In this document: in pieces, positions 5,343-5,971 of the stretch
Numbering within the stretch: position 1 is the first letter of the stretch
Layout: each line of letters starts with the position of its first letter
From: Methanobacteriota archaeon
GTDB lineage: Archaea; Thermoplasmatota; Poseidoniia; Poseidoniales; Poseidoniaceae
Length of the DNA: 5,971 nt
Assembly: GCA_002719475.1 (NCBI GenBank)
Contig: PBHQ01000019.1
Span: 1 to 5,971 of the forward strand
Reading direction: 5' to 3'
Position numbers and translations under genes: made by a program
The notes under the pieces: model-generated
Databases searched by the model: none
What the model was told of the DNA's origin: nothing
What the model saw: only the letters and a program-made list of their open reading frames with translations

Positions 5343-5971
5343 ATGTGCCGTGTCAGTACACAACGTTATGTGCAGAGCGAGGATATTGAGCGTCTTCTCG
5401 ACCAATTGACAAGCCACATCAAGGCTTGGTTGAAGGAGTCAGAGGGAGATGGCCGGGTCACTATTGCCCCCACGCCTGCTGAGATGCGAATGCGTAGTAG
5501 GTTGAGCCCTCCTTTGGAAGGAGAGGGTATCGAGGGTGTTTTGGAAGGCATGGATGATTTCCTCAAGTACAGTGTGCGTACTAATAACAGGAGGTTCATG
5601 AATCCGTTGTGGAGTGGATTCAATGCTAGCGCGTTTGCAGGTGAAGTCTTGACTTCATTAGCTCAGAGCTCGATGTACACGTTCGAGTTGGCACCATTTG
5701 CAGCTATGGTTGAACAGGCAATTATCAGACGAATGAATGAGTTGATGGGATTTGCAGATGGTTCTGGAATATTAACTACCGGTGGATCAAATGGTAATCT
5801 TCTGGGAGTTCTATGCGCGCGCCATTCATTCGACCCAATGAGTCTGCACAAGGGCTTAGATGGGCGGAAACACGTTCTTTTCGTTTCCGCTGAATCACAT
5901 TATTCCGTTTCTATGGCGGCTAATGTCATGGGACTTGGACTTTCCAACCTGATTAAGGTCGCTTGCGATAA
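5343..5971 (+). CDS. Group II pyridoxal-phosphate decarboxylase, N-terminal part (runs off window)
   Basis: The frame is open from ATG 5343 to the window end: 209 codons, no stop, so the gene is 3'-truncated by the window. The sequence is that of the glutamate / cysteine-sulfinate / diaminobutyrate decarboxylase family of fold-type I PLP enzymes: RFMNPLWSGF (84-93), YTFELAPFAAMVEQ (112-125), GILTTGGSNGNLLGVLCARH (142-161) and SAESHYSVSMAANVMGLG (182-199). The Gly/Ser/Asn-rich block binds the PLP phosphate, and His186 is the residue expected to stack on the PLP ring. The PLP-binding Lys lies beyond the window. The enzyme should decarboxylate an acidic amino acid or a relative, but which one is undecided. 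An in-frame TGA at 5322-5324 and no earlier ATG or GTG fix the start. There is no SD before it, so a leaderless message is likely. It is divergent from the thiamine operon, and a functional link is not evident. Confidence 0.9.
   Translation, partial: MCRVSTQRYVQSEDIERLLDQLTSHIKAWLKESEGDGRVTIAPTPAEMRMRSRLSPPLEGEGIEGVLEGMDDFLKYSVRTNNRRFMNPLWSGFNASAFAGEVLTSLAQSSMYTFELAPFAAMVEQAIIRRMNELMGFADGSGILTTGGSNGNLLGVLCARHSFDPMSLHKGLDGRKHVLFVSAESHYSVSMAANVMGLGLSNLIKVACD

Noticed and set aside
5366..5851. Minus-strand open frames opposite the decarboxylase
   Set aside because: The plus-strand frame has unmistakable PLP-decarboxylase motifs across the same bases; the antisense peptides are low-complexity and without family features.

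Overview
The window reads as a stretch of archaeal chromosome. It holds a five-gene minus-strand operon for thiamine uptake (about 5227 down to 66). A divergent pyridoxal-phosphate (PLP) decarboxylase leaves the right edge on the plus strand, and the tail of an unidentified plus-strand membrane protein enters at the left edge. The archaeal reading rests on three things: the regulator pairs an HTH with a ThiN-type domain, an architecture described in archaeal thiamine regulation (ThiR); the two genes with their own promoters have no Shine-Dalgarno (SD) sequence and AT-rich boxes about 25-33 nt before their ATGs, as expected for leaderless archaeal transcripts; and all downstream operon genes do have SD sequences. 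A marine Thermoplasmatota lineage (for example Marine Group II/Poseidoniales) is my guess, not something the sequence proves.

Layout: 1-78 (+), last 25 codons of a hydrophobic protein, converging on and overlapping the operon end. 66-839 (-), PAP2-family membrane phosphatase or phosphotransferase. 836-1489/1495 (-), ThiQ-like ATPase. 1492-3270 (-), ThiP-like fused permease. 3267-4361 (-), ThiB-like lipoprotein. 4358-5227 (-), HTH-ThiN regulator (ThiR-like). 5228-5342, divergent promoter region with several short dyads. 5343-5971 (+), N-terminal 209 codons of a group II PLP-dependent decarboxylase.

How the genes work together: the lipoprotein would capture thiamine (possibly also its phosphates) outside the membrane, the permease would pass it through, and the ATPase would power this. 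The first gene probably senses a thiamine compound through its degenerate thiamine-phosphate-synthase-like domain and controls its own operon. The last gene, a PAP2 enzyme expected to act on the outer membrane face, has no established role in thiamine uptake. Dephosphorylation of thiamine phosphates is a testable idea, with lipid phosphate metabolism as the conservative alternative. Every junction in the operon is a 4-nt overlap or nearly so.

The most interesting points are the regulator (transporter-linked, with the usual ThiN-family GASSH histidine replaced by Ser), the PAP2 gene locked into a vitamin-transport operon, and candidate operator dyads in the divergent promoter. I saw no tRNA, rRNA, CRISPR array, insertion sequence or TPP riboswitch.
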